Source of the DNA: Tolypeutes matacus | Lineage: Eukaryota; Chordata; Mammalia; Cingulata; Chlamyphoridae | NCBI GenBank assembly: GCA_026826555.1 | Contig: JAKSZT010054215.1 | Location: 19,947,673-20,011,672, forward strand | DNA: 64,000 bases | Direction of reading: 5' to 3' | Part shown: in pieces, positions 20,947 through 31,984 of the stretch | Layout of the letters: each line of letters begins with the position of its first letter | Position numbering within the stretch: position 1 is the first letter of the stretch | The notes under the pieces: generated by a model | What the model was told of the DNA's origin: nothing | Databases searched by the model: none | The model's input: the letters and a program-made list of their open reading frames with translations, nothing else | Made by a program: the position numbers and the translations under genes

Positions 20947-23785
20947 TAATTTTTTTTTCTTGTCTAATTGCCCTAGCTAGAATTTCTAGTATAATATGGA
21001 ATAACAATGGTGACAGTGGGCATCCTTGTCTTGTTCCTGATCTTAGAAGGAAAGCTTTCAACCTTTCCTCATTGAGTATGATGTTGGCTTTCGGTTTTTT
21101 CATATATGCCTTTTATCATATTGAGGAATTTTCCTTCTATTCCTATCTTTTGAAGTGTTTTTATGAAAAAAGGATACTGGATTTTGTCAAATTCCTTATC
21201 TGCATCGATTGATATGATCATGTGGTTTTTTTCCCTTCAGTTTGTTAATGTGGTGTATTACATTGATTTTCTTATGTTGAACCAGCCTTGCATACCAGGA
21301 ATAAATTCCACTTGATCATGATGTGTAAATCTTTTGATATGCTGTTGGATTCAATTTGCAAGTATTTTCTTGAGGATTTTTGCATCTATGTTCATTAGAG
21401 AGATTGGCCTGTAATTTTTTTTTTCTTGTAGTATCTTTATCTGGCTTTGGTATTAGGGTTATGCTGGCTTCATAAAATGTGTTGGGTAATTTTTCCTCCT
21501 TTTCAATTTTTTGGAAGAGTTTAAACAAGATTGGCGTTAATTCTTTTCAATGCTTCGTAGAATTCACCTGTGGAGCCATCTGGTCTTGGACTTTTCTTTG
21601 CTGGGAGATTTTTGATGACAGATTCAATCTCCTAAAATGTGATTGGTTTGTTAAGTTCTTGTATTTCTTGTAGCGTCAGTGTATGCTGATTGTGCATTTC
21701 TAGGAATTTGTCCATTTCACCTAGATTGTCTAGTTTGTTAGCATATACTTTCTCATAATATCCTCTTATGATTCTTTTTATTTCTGTAGGGTCATTTGTA
21801 ACTCCCCCCCCTCCCGCCCCCCTTTTCAATCCTGATGGTATTTATTTGCATCTTCTCTCTTTTTTTCTTTGTTAGTCTAGCTAGGGGTTTGTCAATTTTA
21901 TTGATCTTCTCAATGAACCAGCTTTTGGTTTTGTTGATTTTCTCTATTGTTTTTTTTTTTGTTCTCATTTTCATTTATTTCTGTTTGAATCTTTATTATT
22001 TCTTTCCTTCTGCTTGCTTTGGGATTGGTTTGCTGTTCTTTTTCTAGTTTCTCTAGTTGTTCAGTTAAATCTTTGAGTTTAGCTCTTTCTTCTTTTTTAA
22101 TATAGGCATTTAGGGCTATAAATTTCCCTCTCAAGACTGCCTTCTCTGTATCCCATAAGTATTGATATGTTGTGTTCTCATTTTCATTTGTCTCAATATG
22201 TTTACTGATTTCACTTGCAATTTCTTCTTTGACCCACTGATTATTTAGGAGTGTGTTGTTCAGCCTCCACACATTTGCGAATTTACTTTTTTCCTATCTA
22301 TTGTTGATTTCCAGTTTCATTCCATTATGATCTGAGAAGGTGCTTTGTATAATTGCAATCTTTTTATATTTATTGAGAACTGCATTGTGACCTAACATGT
22401 GGTCTATCCTGGAGAAAGATCCATGGGCACTTGAGAAGAATGTATAACCTGCTGAGTTTGGATGCAGCGTTCTGTATATGTCTGTTAGGTCTAACTTGTT
22501 TATCATATTGTTCAAGTTCTCTGTTTCTTTGTTGATCTTCTGTCTAGTTATTCTATCTACTTATGTGAGAGGGGTGTTGAAGTCTCCAATGATTATTGAA
22601 GAAATGTCTATTTCTCCCTTCAGTTTTGCCAGAGTTTGTCTCATGTATTTTGGGCGCATTGGTGAGGTACAAGATATTTATGACTGCTAGATCTTCCTGG
22701 TGGAGTGTCCCTTTTTATTAATATATAATGGCCTTCTGTATCTCTTATAACTTTTTGCATTTAAAATCTGTTTTATCTGATATTAGTATAGCTACCCCTG
22801 CTCTTTTCTGTTTACTATTCGCGTGGAGTATCTTTTTTCCAAACTTTCACTTCCAGCCAGTTTGTATCCCTGGGTCTGAGGTGAGTTTCTTGTAAGCAGC
22901 ACATGGATGGCTCATGTTTTTTAATCCGTTCTATCAGCCTGTATCTTTTGATTGGGGAATCCATTCACATTCAATGATATTACTATAAACGGACTATTTA
23001 CTTCCTCCATTTTTTTCTTTGGTTATCTTGTTTTTGTCTGTCTTTTTACTCTTTTGGTTATCCTTTCTGCTTTTCTTTCTTCTATACTCTCCTCCAAGCC
23101 TTTCTCTCCTGTCTTTTTCTTTGAGGTTCTAAGGCTTCCTTTAATATTTCCTGCAAAGGTGGATTCTTTTTTGCAAACTCTCTTAGTTTCTGTTTGTTTG
23201 TGAATATTTTATACTCACCTTCATATTTGAAGGACAGTGTTGCTGGATAAAGAATTCTCAGCTGGCAGTTTTTCTTTTTCAGTTTCCTAATTGTGTCCTA
23301 CCACTGTCTTCTTGCCTTCATGGTTTCTGAAGAGAAATCTGCGCTAAGTCTTAATGGACGTCCCTTGTATGTGATCGATTGCTTCTCCCTTGCTGCTCTG
23401 ATAATTTTCTCTTTATTTTTGACATTTGACATTCTGAGTAGTATGTATCTTGGAGTAGGTCTATTTGGATTTATTCTGATTGGGGTACGGTTTGCTTCTT
23501 GGATAGGTAAATTAATTTCTTTCGTGAGAGTTGGTAAATTTTCAGCTATTATTTCCTCAAATACTCTTTCTGCCCCTTTTCCCTTCTCTTCTCCTTCTGG
23601 AACTCCCATGACACATATTTTGTTGTGTTTAATGTTGTCATTCAACTCTCTGAGCCCCTGCTCAATTTTTTCCATTCTTTTCTCTCTCTGTTTTTTCCTC
23701 TCTTCGGTTTTAGCTTTTCTGTCTTTGGTATCACTTATTCTTCTGCTGTTTCAAGTCAGCTGTTGTATGCCTCAAATGTGTTTTT

Positions 23786-23890
23786 ATTTATTTATTTATT
23801 TTTTTAATTTGTACAGGGAGGTCCTGGGGATTGAACCCAGGTCCCTCCCTATGGGAGACGGACGCCCAACCATTTGAGCCATATCTGCCC
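23786..23890 (-). mobile_element. Short tRNA-derived SINE inside L1 ORF1
   Basis: On the minus strand it has 'ggcagatatggctcaaatgg', the B box 'gggttcaatcccc', the end 'gacctccctgt' and a tail of (aaat)n. A 16-bp perfect duplicate, cctcaaatgtgttttt, flanks it (23770-23785 and 23891-23906). Confidence 0.95.
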
Positions 23891-23999
23891 CCTCAAATGT
23901 GTTTTTGATCTCACCTATTGTGTCTTTCATTCCCATGAGCTCTGTTACTTTTCTGTTCAGGATTTCAAATTCTTCTTTGTGTTCCCTCAATGCCTTCTT

Positions 24000-24042
24000 T
24001 TTTTTTTTTTTTTTTTTTTGTGCTTACATAGTTTATTTTTAT
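24000..24042 (-). mobile_element. 43-bp micro-retroinsertion with poly(A) and AATAAA
   Basis: A 14-bp perfect duplicate, ctcaatgccttctt (23986-23999 and 24043-24056), flanks 20 T and then 23 bases. On the minus strand this is a 23-nt RNA end carrying AATAAA (24037-24032), 12 nt before a 20-A tail. It has all the marks of L1-driven retroposition of an mRNA 3' end, truncated almost to nothing. The source transcript is not recognised. Confidence 0.85.
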
Positions 24043-24299
24043 CTCAATGCCTTCTTGATGTCATTTATCTCTTTAACTATATTGCCTTTCAACTCATTCA
24101 TTTGATTTTGGAAATTTGTATGTATCTCACTGATTAGTTCTCTCAAATTCTGCATCTCTTCTGGAACTTTGAGGTACTCCTTTTCTTGGGCCATGTCTTC
24201 TATTTTCTTAGTATGGCTCATAATTTTTTGCTGATATCTAGGCATCTGATTAGGATGTAGTTTACTCAGATGCTCAATCTCTTTCTCTTTTGTAGGGAT

Positions 24300-25260
24300 T
24301 TAGTGTCAGGAGGCTGTGAGTTACTACTGCTCTTTGATTTTTGGCTCAATCTGGATTGTTAGAATTGTCCTGCTGGTTGCTCAAAACTGGGCACTGGACC
24401 TAGTAATTGGTTGTAGAGTGGCTTCCTAAGGCCTTGGGCAGGGAGGCTATAGAGGCCAGAAAAAGCCTCTCCTACCTATTTTTAGTTTTCCTGAGTGCAC
24501 TTTGTTGGTCTGCCAGGAGATGGCGTTCTTTGGCAGCTATCAGTTCAATGCCTGTTCAGAGTGTATTTGTTGCAACACAGCTGGGGTCAATGTAATAGAG
24601 CTTCCTGTCTGGAGGCTAGGAGCCTTGTAATTCAAATATTCTCTGACACAGTTCTCCAGCCTTCTCTGGTAGCCCCCTCCTCAACAATCAGTCCCTGTTA
24701 GTAGAGGAGGAGATTGGAAGGGCTGTATATCTTTAGCCCCTTGTAGGCTCCAAGGCAAACAATGGTGCAGCACCACCTGGCCTGGAAGGGCTCTTGTGAC
24801 ACAGCAGACCAAATTTATGAGTCAAAAGCTGAGTCAGCCTTAGGCTGTGTCCCTCTCTCTCCCCTTTTCTGGGGTGGTAGATCCCTGGAGGCCCCTTTGT
24901 CTGTAGTCGCAGGCCCAGAGGTCCGAAAATTCTAAAGTGTCTTTAGTGTGGGGAAGGGTACTGGCAGCCTCCACCGCAGGTTTCAACTCTTGGTTCTGTC
25001 GTTGTGATTTCCCTCCTTTGTCCCTCTCTCCTCTGGGTGGTGTCCAGCCTTCACCTGCTGTCCTAAAGCCTAGAAGATCTATTTTGGGGCTGTTTCAGCC
25101 TGTCCTCTAGCTACTTTTTTGGCAAGAAGTCCACATGGACATCAATACCCCCAAGATGGCTGCTGGAAGACCCTCACGAGATTTCTGCCATCCAGAATGA
25201 AATTCCTTTTTCATTTCTTATCAATCACTTTTGATCAGTTTTGGAGGGAGGGGTATTTAG
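24300..25260 (-). other. Probable L1 5' UTR
   Basis: GC-richer sequence just upstream (in L1 direction) of ORF1. It contains no ORF and would hold the L1 internal promoter. 'ccaagatggctgctgg' near 25151-25166 is of the kind found close to L1 5' ends. The 5' limit was set by the change to AT-rich sequence. Confidence 0.6.
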
Positions 25261-25329
25261 GGAATACCTGATAAATTGTGTGAAAACCAGTCTCGTATAA
25301 AACAAATTGTACTCTAAATAATCCCGGAA

Positions 25330-25780
25330 AACAGATGTTTGTGTTTAATTTTTATTCTTTTTAAATTTATGCATGTGCAGTTTTAAAACTTAAATAATTC
25401 TAAATAACATAAAATGGAAAACAGCATTCCCCCATCCCACCCCTTCCAAGCTTGACTTTTAAATCTTCAGATGAGAGTATTTTCAACTATTTTAGCTATT
25501 TTTCCTGGTATTTACTTTCACATTTCTTTTATACTTATATATTCTTATACTACTAATTTATACTTAATATTTTTAGATATCCTTTAGTGACTTCCTTATT
25601 TGGAAGATGAGGATTTATTGCCTTTAAAATATTTCTTCTTTCCAACATTTCTTGTCTCCACCCTTCCCTCTTCCCACTTTAAATATGTCATAAATTTTGG
25701 TGAAATCAATATTCATATTCACAGATAAGCCATGTAACATGCTTTTTATACAATTTTTAATTTTCTTTGGAGATAATAAT
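25330..25780 (-). mobile_element. Old L1 3'-end fragment (probable)
   Basis: 'catgtgcagttttaaaacttaaataattc', 'cagcattcccccatcccacccc' and an AT-rich region of 'ttatacttatatattc' words resemble antisense L1ME 3' UTR. No coding sequence. Confidence 0.4.
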
Positions 25781-25799
25781 TGCCTCTTTTTTCGTTTGC

Positions 25800-26960
25800 T
25801 TAGTTTTCTTTATATCATTAATCTATCCCCAAGCTCTTTGCCAGCAGAGTAAATTTCCTTTCAGTAATTTCAAATACATATCTCAACTTCATTTTTTTTT
25901 TCTTGAAGACCTCCCTTCTGGAATGCTTTGTCTGCTGGCTGCAGTCGGAATCGGTTGCTCTCAAAGCCTGCTGCCAAGTCCTTGTCCTCGGATCTTCCTT
26001 AACCAGCATTCTGGCTAGTTCCTCAGTCTCTGTCCTGGGTGTCTCCTGTTTCTTGGATTTGATGCATTCTTCTTTCTTGGTTTACTCACTCATTTTGGTG
26101 GCGTTCACATTCCTGAGATAATGATGGAAGGTAAATATATCGAGATCCTGTATATATGAAAATGTCTTCATTCTAGCCTCAAACATGAGTGACATTTTGA
26201 CAGGGTATAAAATTGTAAGTTGGAAATCATTCTTTTTCATAATTTTGAAGGATTGCTCCTTTTTCTGTTAGCTTCCAGGGTTGTTTTGTGAAACCGGAAA
26301 TAAGTTTGATTCTTTGTCTTTTATATGAGATGTGTGTGTGTGTGTGTGTGTGTTTCCTCTCCCTGGAAGCTTTTAGGATCTTCTGGCATCCCATATTCTG
26401 AAATTTCACAGTGATGTGGTTCTTTTAAAGTTCTTTGGCCTAATCACTCAGCAGGTTCTTTCAGTCTTTAAATTCATGTCCTTCCATTCTGGGATATTTC
26501 CTTCAATTATTTCTTTGATCATTTCCTCCCCTACATTTTCTCTATTCTCTTTCTGGATTTCCTATTATTAAGGTGTTAGATCTCCTAGACTAAACTTTTC
26601 ATCTTCTCACTCTTATTTACATCTCTTTAGCTTTAAACTGTTTTTTTCTGGGTGATTTCCTCAATCTTTCTTCTAACCCCTTTATTGAATTTTCACCTTT
26701 GCTACAATAATTTTAATTTCCAAGGGCATTTTTCTTGTCATTTCAAAAGTTCTTTTTCTATAGCTTCCTGTTCTTGTTCATGAATGTAACATCTCTTGTT
26801 TTATCTTTGAGCATTTCAGTGTGTTTTTTAAATTTCCCTTTTCCTGAATTGCCTTTTTCCCTCTGAGTTCCTTTATTTGTTTGTTTTGATCCCTGCCTTT
26901 TCATATAAGATATTTGCCTCAAATATCTGGTGAACCTTACCTGTTATTTCACAATTAGTG
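25800..26960 (-). mobile_element. HAL1/L1-like ORF1-side remnant
   Basis: 'ggtttactcactcattttggtgg', 'gaaaatgtcttcattctagcctc', 'tttcctctccctggaagcttttaggatcttct', 'gaaatttcacagtgatgtgg' and 'atttctttgatcatttcctcccc' follow the order of the antisense of an old L1/HAL1 ORF1 region. All frames are broken. A (tg)n run lies at 26331-26353. Confidence 0.55.
26331..26353. repeat. (TG)n microsatellite
   Basis: About eleven uninterrupted TG units inside the L1-like remnant. Confidence 0.95.
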
Positions 26961-28140
26961 AGGCCCTGAAAAGATGACTGGAAATTCTGTGTGATGGAAG
27001 AAGCCTGTCAACCTACAAAGAATCCTTTTTATCCTACAAATGACAGGCCCTTGGTGTATCTATTTGGACAGCTGAATTATTAGGAATGGAGAGAAAGAGG
27101 CAATAAATAATATCCCCTTCTGAGCTTGAAATCAATTGAAGCATACAAAATGTAGATCAGCAGAAGAGCTTTATTTCTGATGATGCTGATTGAAGAATGT
27201 GGCTTTAGATCTCTCCCTTAATTAAACCAATTCACACCCCTACTAACACAGATGAAATATTTTAGGCCTTTTCTGCATGGGCAAAGCAAATCTTCATGCA
27301 CAGTGGAAAGTAACGTCAGTGCACTTTTTTGGTGGAGAGTCAGATCTAATAGGGAGAAGCCGAGAAAGAATGATGCCTGGAATGCTCACTTCCCTCTCCC
27401 AATCAAAGAATTTATTCCTCTCTTGGGAAGTAGTGGGAGGAGGATAGGGGAATGAGGGTAGGGAATGGAGACAAGGGGAAGTGTTTCTTTCATATGTTTG
27501 CTCCCTGAGAAATGGAGTGGAACTACCTTACTTTTGTAGAAACACGGGGAGTTGAGAATGAATGTTGCTCCATCAATTTCCAGGGTTTGGGACATGACCT
27601 TGAGCCCATGGTGAACCTGAATTATATCTTCAGCCTTCAGAGGAGAAGAGCAGCCATTTATCAGGACCTCCTGCTCCCACCTTCAACCAGCCACAGCTCC
27701 TCTGTGCATTTTTCTGGGATATAGTCAGAAGTTAGATTTCACTGCCAGAAGGCTTTGAAATGGTTTGGAATGGTATATTAGTTAAATGGTAGGTCAAGGA
27801 CCTGCTATACTCTAGGCTAAAAATCATTTCTTATTCTGCTTCCCATCATGAATTGTGCCCAGCTACTTTATTCAATATGACTCACCAGATTACACAATTA
27901 AATACAATGATAGAATAAAGATACTCCATGAATAAAATATTATCACACAGGATACCAGATATTACAGTGATAAAAGACTAAATGTCAAAAAAATTTTTAA
28001 ATATTTTTCATTATTTTTAATATCCCAATCTTTTAATTTCATTTTATTTTTAGTTAAAAAAAATTTTTTTTGTATTTTATTTGTTATATTTAGACTTGTC
28101 ATTGTTATTTCATTTCCCTATTAATTCTATTTGGCTATTT
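26961..28140. other. Unique, AT-rich towards the end
   Basis: No gene is supported. 27970-28090 is A/T-rich low-complexity sequence. Confidence 0.4.
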
Positions 28141-28144
28141 TAAT

Positions 28145-29757
28145 GGCTTCATTTTTGAAGAGGCTTTGGATCACAGAAGGGTTACAACTGGGGCAGGGGA
28201 GGATCATTGGTGTGGGGTGTCAGTGATGGGGCATACATGGGAGGAAGTTCACCTGGGCATACATAAAAGGTATATAAAAATGTTCAAATGTTCATGGGGC
28301 ATCGTCACAGTGGGTGGAGACTCACACAATAACCAATAGAACATTGAATTCCCATCTTGGAGAGCTCTGCCACATTCTCTATTGGAGCAGTAACAGTTCC
28401 CCAAGTGCAGGGGCAATGACTGGCAAAGGAGGATGATCCACTGATGGGCCCTTGATATTGACAACTATACTTATGAGCCTTTGCTCTTGAAATAGAAACT
28501 TAGCCTATTGTTATGGGGTGCCTAAGAGTTGCCTCCTGAGAGCTCCTTGTTGCTCAAATGTGGCCTCTCTCTAAGCCAAACTCAGCATATGAATGCATTA
28601 CCTTCCCCTCAGCGTGGAACATGACTCCTGGGTTTGAGCCTCACTGGCACCGAGGGATTACTACCAAGCACCAACTAGCAATGCAACTGGAAAAAGATCT
28701 CAAATAAAAGGGAGAAAAGGTAAAGACAAAGGAGTTTATATGGCTAAGAGACTTCAAAGTGAGTCAGGAGGTCATCCCAGAGGTAACGTTTATGCACATC
28801 TCAGCAGGTTCTCATAGACTGCCAAAGTGGATACTACCCCAAATAGTGGGGCTCCTGAGGACTCTGGAGACACCCAGGTCCTATGATCAGGGCAGATAGC
28901 TCCAGAGTTTGATGCTTTGTTAGTGAGCCCTATTTTGGAGTTTGTGCTCCTGAAAGTGACAGAGTTGGACTCAATTATTTCTTCCCTACACATGGCTCAT
29001 CTGTCCTTTCTAGTTAAACCTATACTTGGTGCTGGAGTTTGTAGGTGTATGTCCCAGAGACTCAAGTCTTTGGGCTGTCCACGTGCCCACTGGGCCTAGA
29101 ACCTCAGCAGAGTTGCCATACCTACTCTACAGCTCATTGGAATCACCCAGGACAACTAATGAGATGATGATGGACAATAACCATCCCAAGGAACAGAAAG
29201 AGTCTGAAACTGCAAGCAAGATAGTCCCATCCATCTTCCCCATGGGATATAAACCCCCTCTCAATTAGAAGTGGAGTGGACATCACAATCACAGAATCCT
29301 CAGGGTTGGGGAAGGAACTATTAACTAGAGTGAACTTACTGGTACTCTACTATAGACATATTGTGATTCTAGCAATGGAAGAAATTACAGCATTGATGGG
29401 GATCCAGTGGCCACTGGAGGCTCTGGGGACAGGGAGAGGGAAAAACAGTTGTAATACAGGGGCATTTTCAGCACTTGGGGGTTGTCCTGAATGACATTGC
29501 AACGACAGATATAGGCCATTTTATATCATCACATAACATGCAGAACTGTGTGGGAGAGAGTGCTGACTACAATGTGCACTATGGTTCATGCTTAACGGCA
29601 AAGCCCCAGGATGTGTTTATCCATTGCAATGAACATGCCACACTAATGAAAGATGTTTATGTGGGAGGGTGTGGGAAGTGTGTGGAGTGGGGCATTTGGG
29701 AATTCCTATATTTTTGTGTGTAACATTTATGCAATCTAAGTATCTTTTAAAAAATAA
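28145..29757 (+). mobile_element. Unclassified interspersed repeat with A-rich 3' end
   Basis: A continuous stretch of even composition with several short open frames (for example 29026-29268) but no recognised protein. It ends 'gggaattcctata..gtgtaacatttatgcaatctaagtatctttta' and an A-rich run. That end recurs at 9923-9997 and, reversed, at 31455-31525, so the whole belongs to a dispersed family. Words such as 'ttatggggtgcctaagagt' and 'ctctaagccaaactcagca' are ones I associate with xenarthran genomic repeats. No inverted repeats, LTR ends or RT motifs were seen. The left boundary is uncertain. Confidence 0.55.
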
Positions 29758-29759
29758 AA

Positions 29760-30688
29760 AATTATTACTTAAAAACGTTATCACAAAGAGATGCCTCAAA
29801 TTTGATATAAACCCCTTTCCATTTTGCAAGTTCCTAGAGAGAAAGTAAAGGTCAAAGAATAAATCCCCTTGCCCTTAGAAGTTAATATTTCCAAATTAAT
29901 CAAAATTTAAAATTTTTAGGCTAAAATCCTTCCCAAAAAATCCTCTACAATATTTTTTTAAATTCTGCCTATTCTCCAAAAGAAAGGGCTCACTCCTATC
30001 ATGGGTAGAGATGGGCTTTCTAATTGTCCTCCACTGGAAATAGATTCAGTTGTTTTTAGAACTCAGAATTTTATTCTAAAACACATTTTCTACATTTCAT
30101 CAATGATAAGACACATTTCCCCATATTTTAGCATCTCTGAAATTGAATTTCATCTTACAAACAGTTTTCAGTGTTTTTTTTTCTTCTTAGTGGTACATAA
30201 AATAATGGTGCACCGTACACTCTATGGCCACTGAGATTCAGTGACTTCACTTGTTCTACATCAATTCTTTTATGTATTTCTCCATTTTGAAGTGTCTTAA
30301 AAAGGGGCTTACAAACTATAGTCCATGGATCAAATTGTCCTATTACTAATTACCCCCAGTCTAAACTGTAACCACCCCAGTCACCCTTACTTAAAGTGAA
30401 CCGTGGGGATTACCGGTGGATTTCTGTTGGATTATGACACTCTTCTAATTCCTTAAATAGTTCCTCATGGATAGTCACACTTCCATGACCCTTTCCCTAT
30501 GTATTCCTTAGCCATCTTTTAAGAAGAACAGAAAAAGAGAAAAATTGAAATGTGCTTCAGTTATCTGGAATATAATAAGCATTTTCAAATAAACGCTTAT
30601 TGAGTGAATAAACACATGAACAGATGGAAAAAAATGTAATTGGAAAAATTCTTTTCTGTGAAGTTGTAGGTATTCTCTTTATTAATTT
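29760..30688. other. Unique, AT-rich
   Basis: No gene. A short hAT-like remnant, 'aggggcttacaaactatagtccatgg', is at about 30302-30330. Confidence 0.4.
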
Positions 30689-30689
30689 T

Positions 30690-31265
30690 TTTAAACTTCT
30701 ATTTTTGAAATAATTTCAAATTTACAAGACAATTGCAAAAGCAATGTGAACCCCAACACCTCCCCAGATACCCAGATCCACCAATTTTACCATTTTGCTA
30801 CATTTGCCATATCGTTCTATCTGTCCATCTATCAATACATCATCTATCTATCTATCTATCATCTATCATCTACCTATTTTCTGAACATTTCAGAGCAGGT
30901 TGTACACATGTTACTCCTTGACTTTTTTTTTTTTTTACCGGGAGGTCCCGGGGATCGAACCTGGGTCCCTCCATATGGGAGACGGACACCCAACCAGTTG
31001 AGCCACATCCGACCCCCTATGAATGTTACCATCTTTTTTTCCTTTCTTTTTTTAATGTACTGGGACTGGGGATTGAACCTAGAATCTCATATGCAGGAGA
31101 CTGGCACTCAACCACTGAGCCACATTGGCTTCCCATGTTACTCCTTGAAAACATAATACATGTATGTACATTTCCTAAGAACAGGATATTCACTTGTAAC
31201 CAACTTAAGTGCAGTTATCAAGTTAAAAAAATTTAATATTGATACAAAGCTTACATTCTACAGTC
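30690..31265 (-). mobile_element. L1M 3'-UTR fragment, split by a SINE pair
   Basis: 'tttcaaatttacaagacaattgcaaa', 'acattttgccat'-type words and, after the SINEs, 'taagaacaggatattcacttgtaacc' plus 'aatttaatattgatacaa' are classic antisense L1M 3' UTR. A (ctat)n run lies at about 30840-30880. Confidence 0.75.
30922..31133 (-). mobile_element. Two tandem tRNA-derived SINEs sharing one outer duplicate
   Basis: The first (to about 31017) is the short monomer: 'ggtcggatgtggctcaactgg', 'gggttcgatccccgggacctcccggtaaaaa' on the minus strand. The second (about 31038-31133) is a more diverged monomer (ggaagccaatgtggctcagtgg). A perfect 15-bp duplicate, catgttactccttga, flanks the whole pair (30907-30921 and 31134-31148). 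Confidence 0.9.
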
Positions 31266-31425
31266 CAATTTTTTTTCATATGTTCCAATAATATCCTTTT
31301 GAGGTTTTTTTTTTTTTTTTTTTTTTATTATGGGTAAAAATCAAAATTCTCACAATACATACAAACATTTGCAAAATAATATATAAATATATATGCATAT
31401 ATGTGTATTTGCTTACAAAAATGTT

Positions 31426-31428
<3 letters not shown>

Positions 31429-31458
<30 letters not shown>
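31429..31458. repeat. (TA)n microsatellite
   Basis: About fifteen TA units, preceded by an A/T-rich variant region from 31380. Confidence 0.95.
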
Positions 31459-31464
<6 letters not shown>

Positions 31465-31525
31465 TTTTAAGAGGTGCTTAGATTACCCAAAATATTACAC
31501 GGAATCCACTGGGATTCCCCTTTTG
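31455..31525 (-). mobile_element. 3'-terminal fragment of the 28-29 kb repeat
   Basis: 'aagaggtgcttagattac...aatattac...gggattcccctttt' is the reverse complement of the 3' end found at 29685-29750 and 9925-9985. It is a third copy of the tail, next to a TA microsatellite. Confidence 0.45.
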
Positions 31526-31536
31526 AGGTTTTTTGA

Positions 31537-31627
31537 TTTGTTTTTTTCTCCTGGTAGTACCGGGGATTGAACCTAGGGCCTCGTATGTGGGAAGAAGGTA
31601 CCCAACCACTGAGCTACACCCGCTCCC
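31537..31627 (-). mobile_element. tRNA-derived SINE monomer
   Basis: On the minus strand: 'gggagcgggtgtagctcagtgg', B-box region 'ggttcaatcccc', ending at a T-rich stretch (its tail). No clean duplicate was found. Confidence 0.8.
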
Positions 31628-31689
31628 ATTTTTTAGCCTTTTCTCCTCCACTCTTAGATTCCATCAGAATCATGTATATTACTTAATTG

Positions 31690-31984
31690 TCATTGTCTCT
31701 TTTGTTGGTTTTTCTTTTTTCCCCCCAATTATGGAAACATATATACAACATAAATCTTCCCATCCCAACTCCTCCCAAGCACACCATTCAGTGGTATTAA
31801 ATCACATTCACAATTTTACAGCACCCTCACCACCATTCATTACTAGAACTTTCCATTCATTCCAAATTGAAACCCTACACTCATTTGCATTAACTCTCCA
31901 TTGCCCCTGCCCCCTGCCCCCTGCCCCAGGGGACCTGTACTCTACTTTTTGTCTCCATGAGTTTGCAAGTTCTCTGATATTTTC
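31690..31984 (-). mobile_element. L1 3'-UTR fragment
   Basis: 'acaccattcagtggtattaaatcacattcacaatt', 'accaccattcattactagaac' and 'ctctccattgcccc' form the antisense of a common L1 3' UTR. 'ctgccccctgccccctgcccc' is a short local repeat. Confidence 0.75.

Larger units (their letters stand above)
18112..23010 (-). pseudogene. L1 ORF2 pseudogene (endonuclease-reverse transcriptase)
   Basis: ORF2p nicks target DNA and reverse-transcribes L1 RNA. Visible parts, in order, start with an N-terminal LNVNG-type endonuclease start (near 22985-22960). The endonuclease C-terminus has SRIDHMLG and the catalytic SDHN (22515-22294). The linker has [12 protein letters not shown] and [13 protein letters not shown] (22272-21910). 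The reverse-transcriptase active site reads [12 protein letters not shown] (near 19860-19825), where FADD is usual. The C-terminal domain has [13 protein letters not shown] (18486-18112) and ends at a stop at 18112. Frames change at least six times and several stops are present. A 1-kb element sits inside the RT region, just after the FVDD block in genome order. It is non-functional. Confidence 0.92.
23085..24245 (-). pseudogene. L1 ORF1 pseudogene (RNA-binding chaperone)
   Basis: ORF1p binds L1 RNA as a trimer. The N-terminal coiled coil is visible (24245-24057, with QKIMSHTKKIEDMAQEKEYL and regular heptads). The central RRM and C-terminal parts follow (23675-23299, with ICVMGVPEGEEKGKGAERVF, LPIQEANRTP and RPTPRYILLRMSN). 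A TAG at 23299-23297 interrupts the sequence right after RRQW. The frame reads on past it (KNCQLRILYPATLSF) towards 23085, so this is a premature stop. A SINE and a 43-bp insertion also break the coiled-coil part. Confidence 0.9.
17935..25260 (-). mobile_element. Nearly full-length dead LINE-1
   Basis: Read on the minus strand this is a complete L1 plan. A 5' UTR (about 25260-24300) is followed by ORF1 (24245 to about 23085), ORF2 (about 23010 to 18112) and a 3' UTR (18111 to about 17940). It totals about 7.3 kb including 1.2 kb of later insertions. Both frames carry stops and frameshifts, so it cannot move. Three events broke it later: a composite retroelement at 19915-20946, a SINE at 23786-23890 and a micro-insertion at 24000-24042. 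The exact 5' end is uncertain and I did not find flanking duplicates. Confidence 0.9.

Noticed and set aside
23293..23877. Longest plus-strand frame (194 codons), leucine/phenylalanine-rich, membrane-protein-like
   Set aside because: It is the antisense of L1 ORF1 and runs through a SINE; the hydrophobic look is a typical artefact of antisense T-rich LINE sequence.
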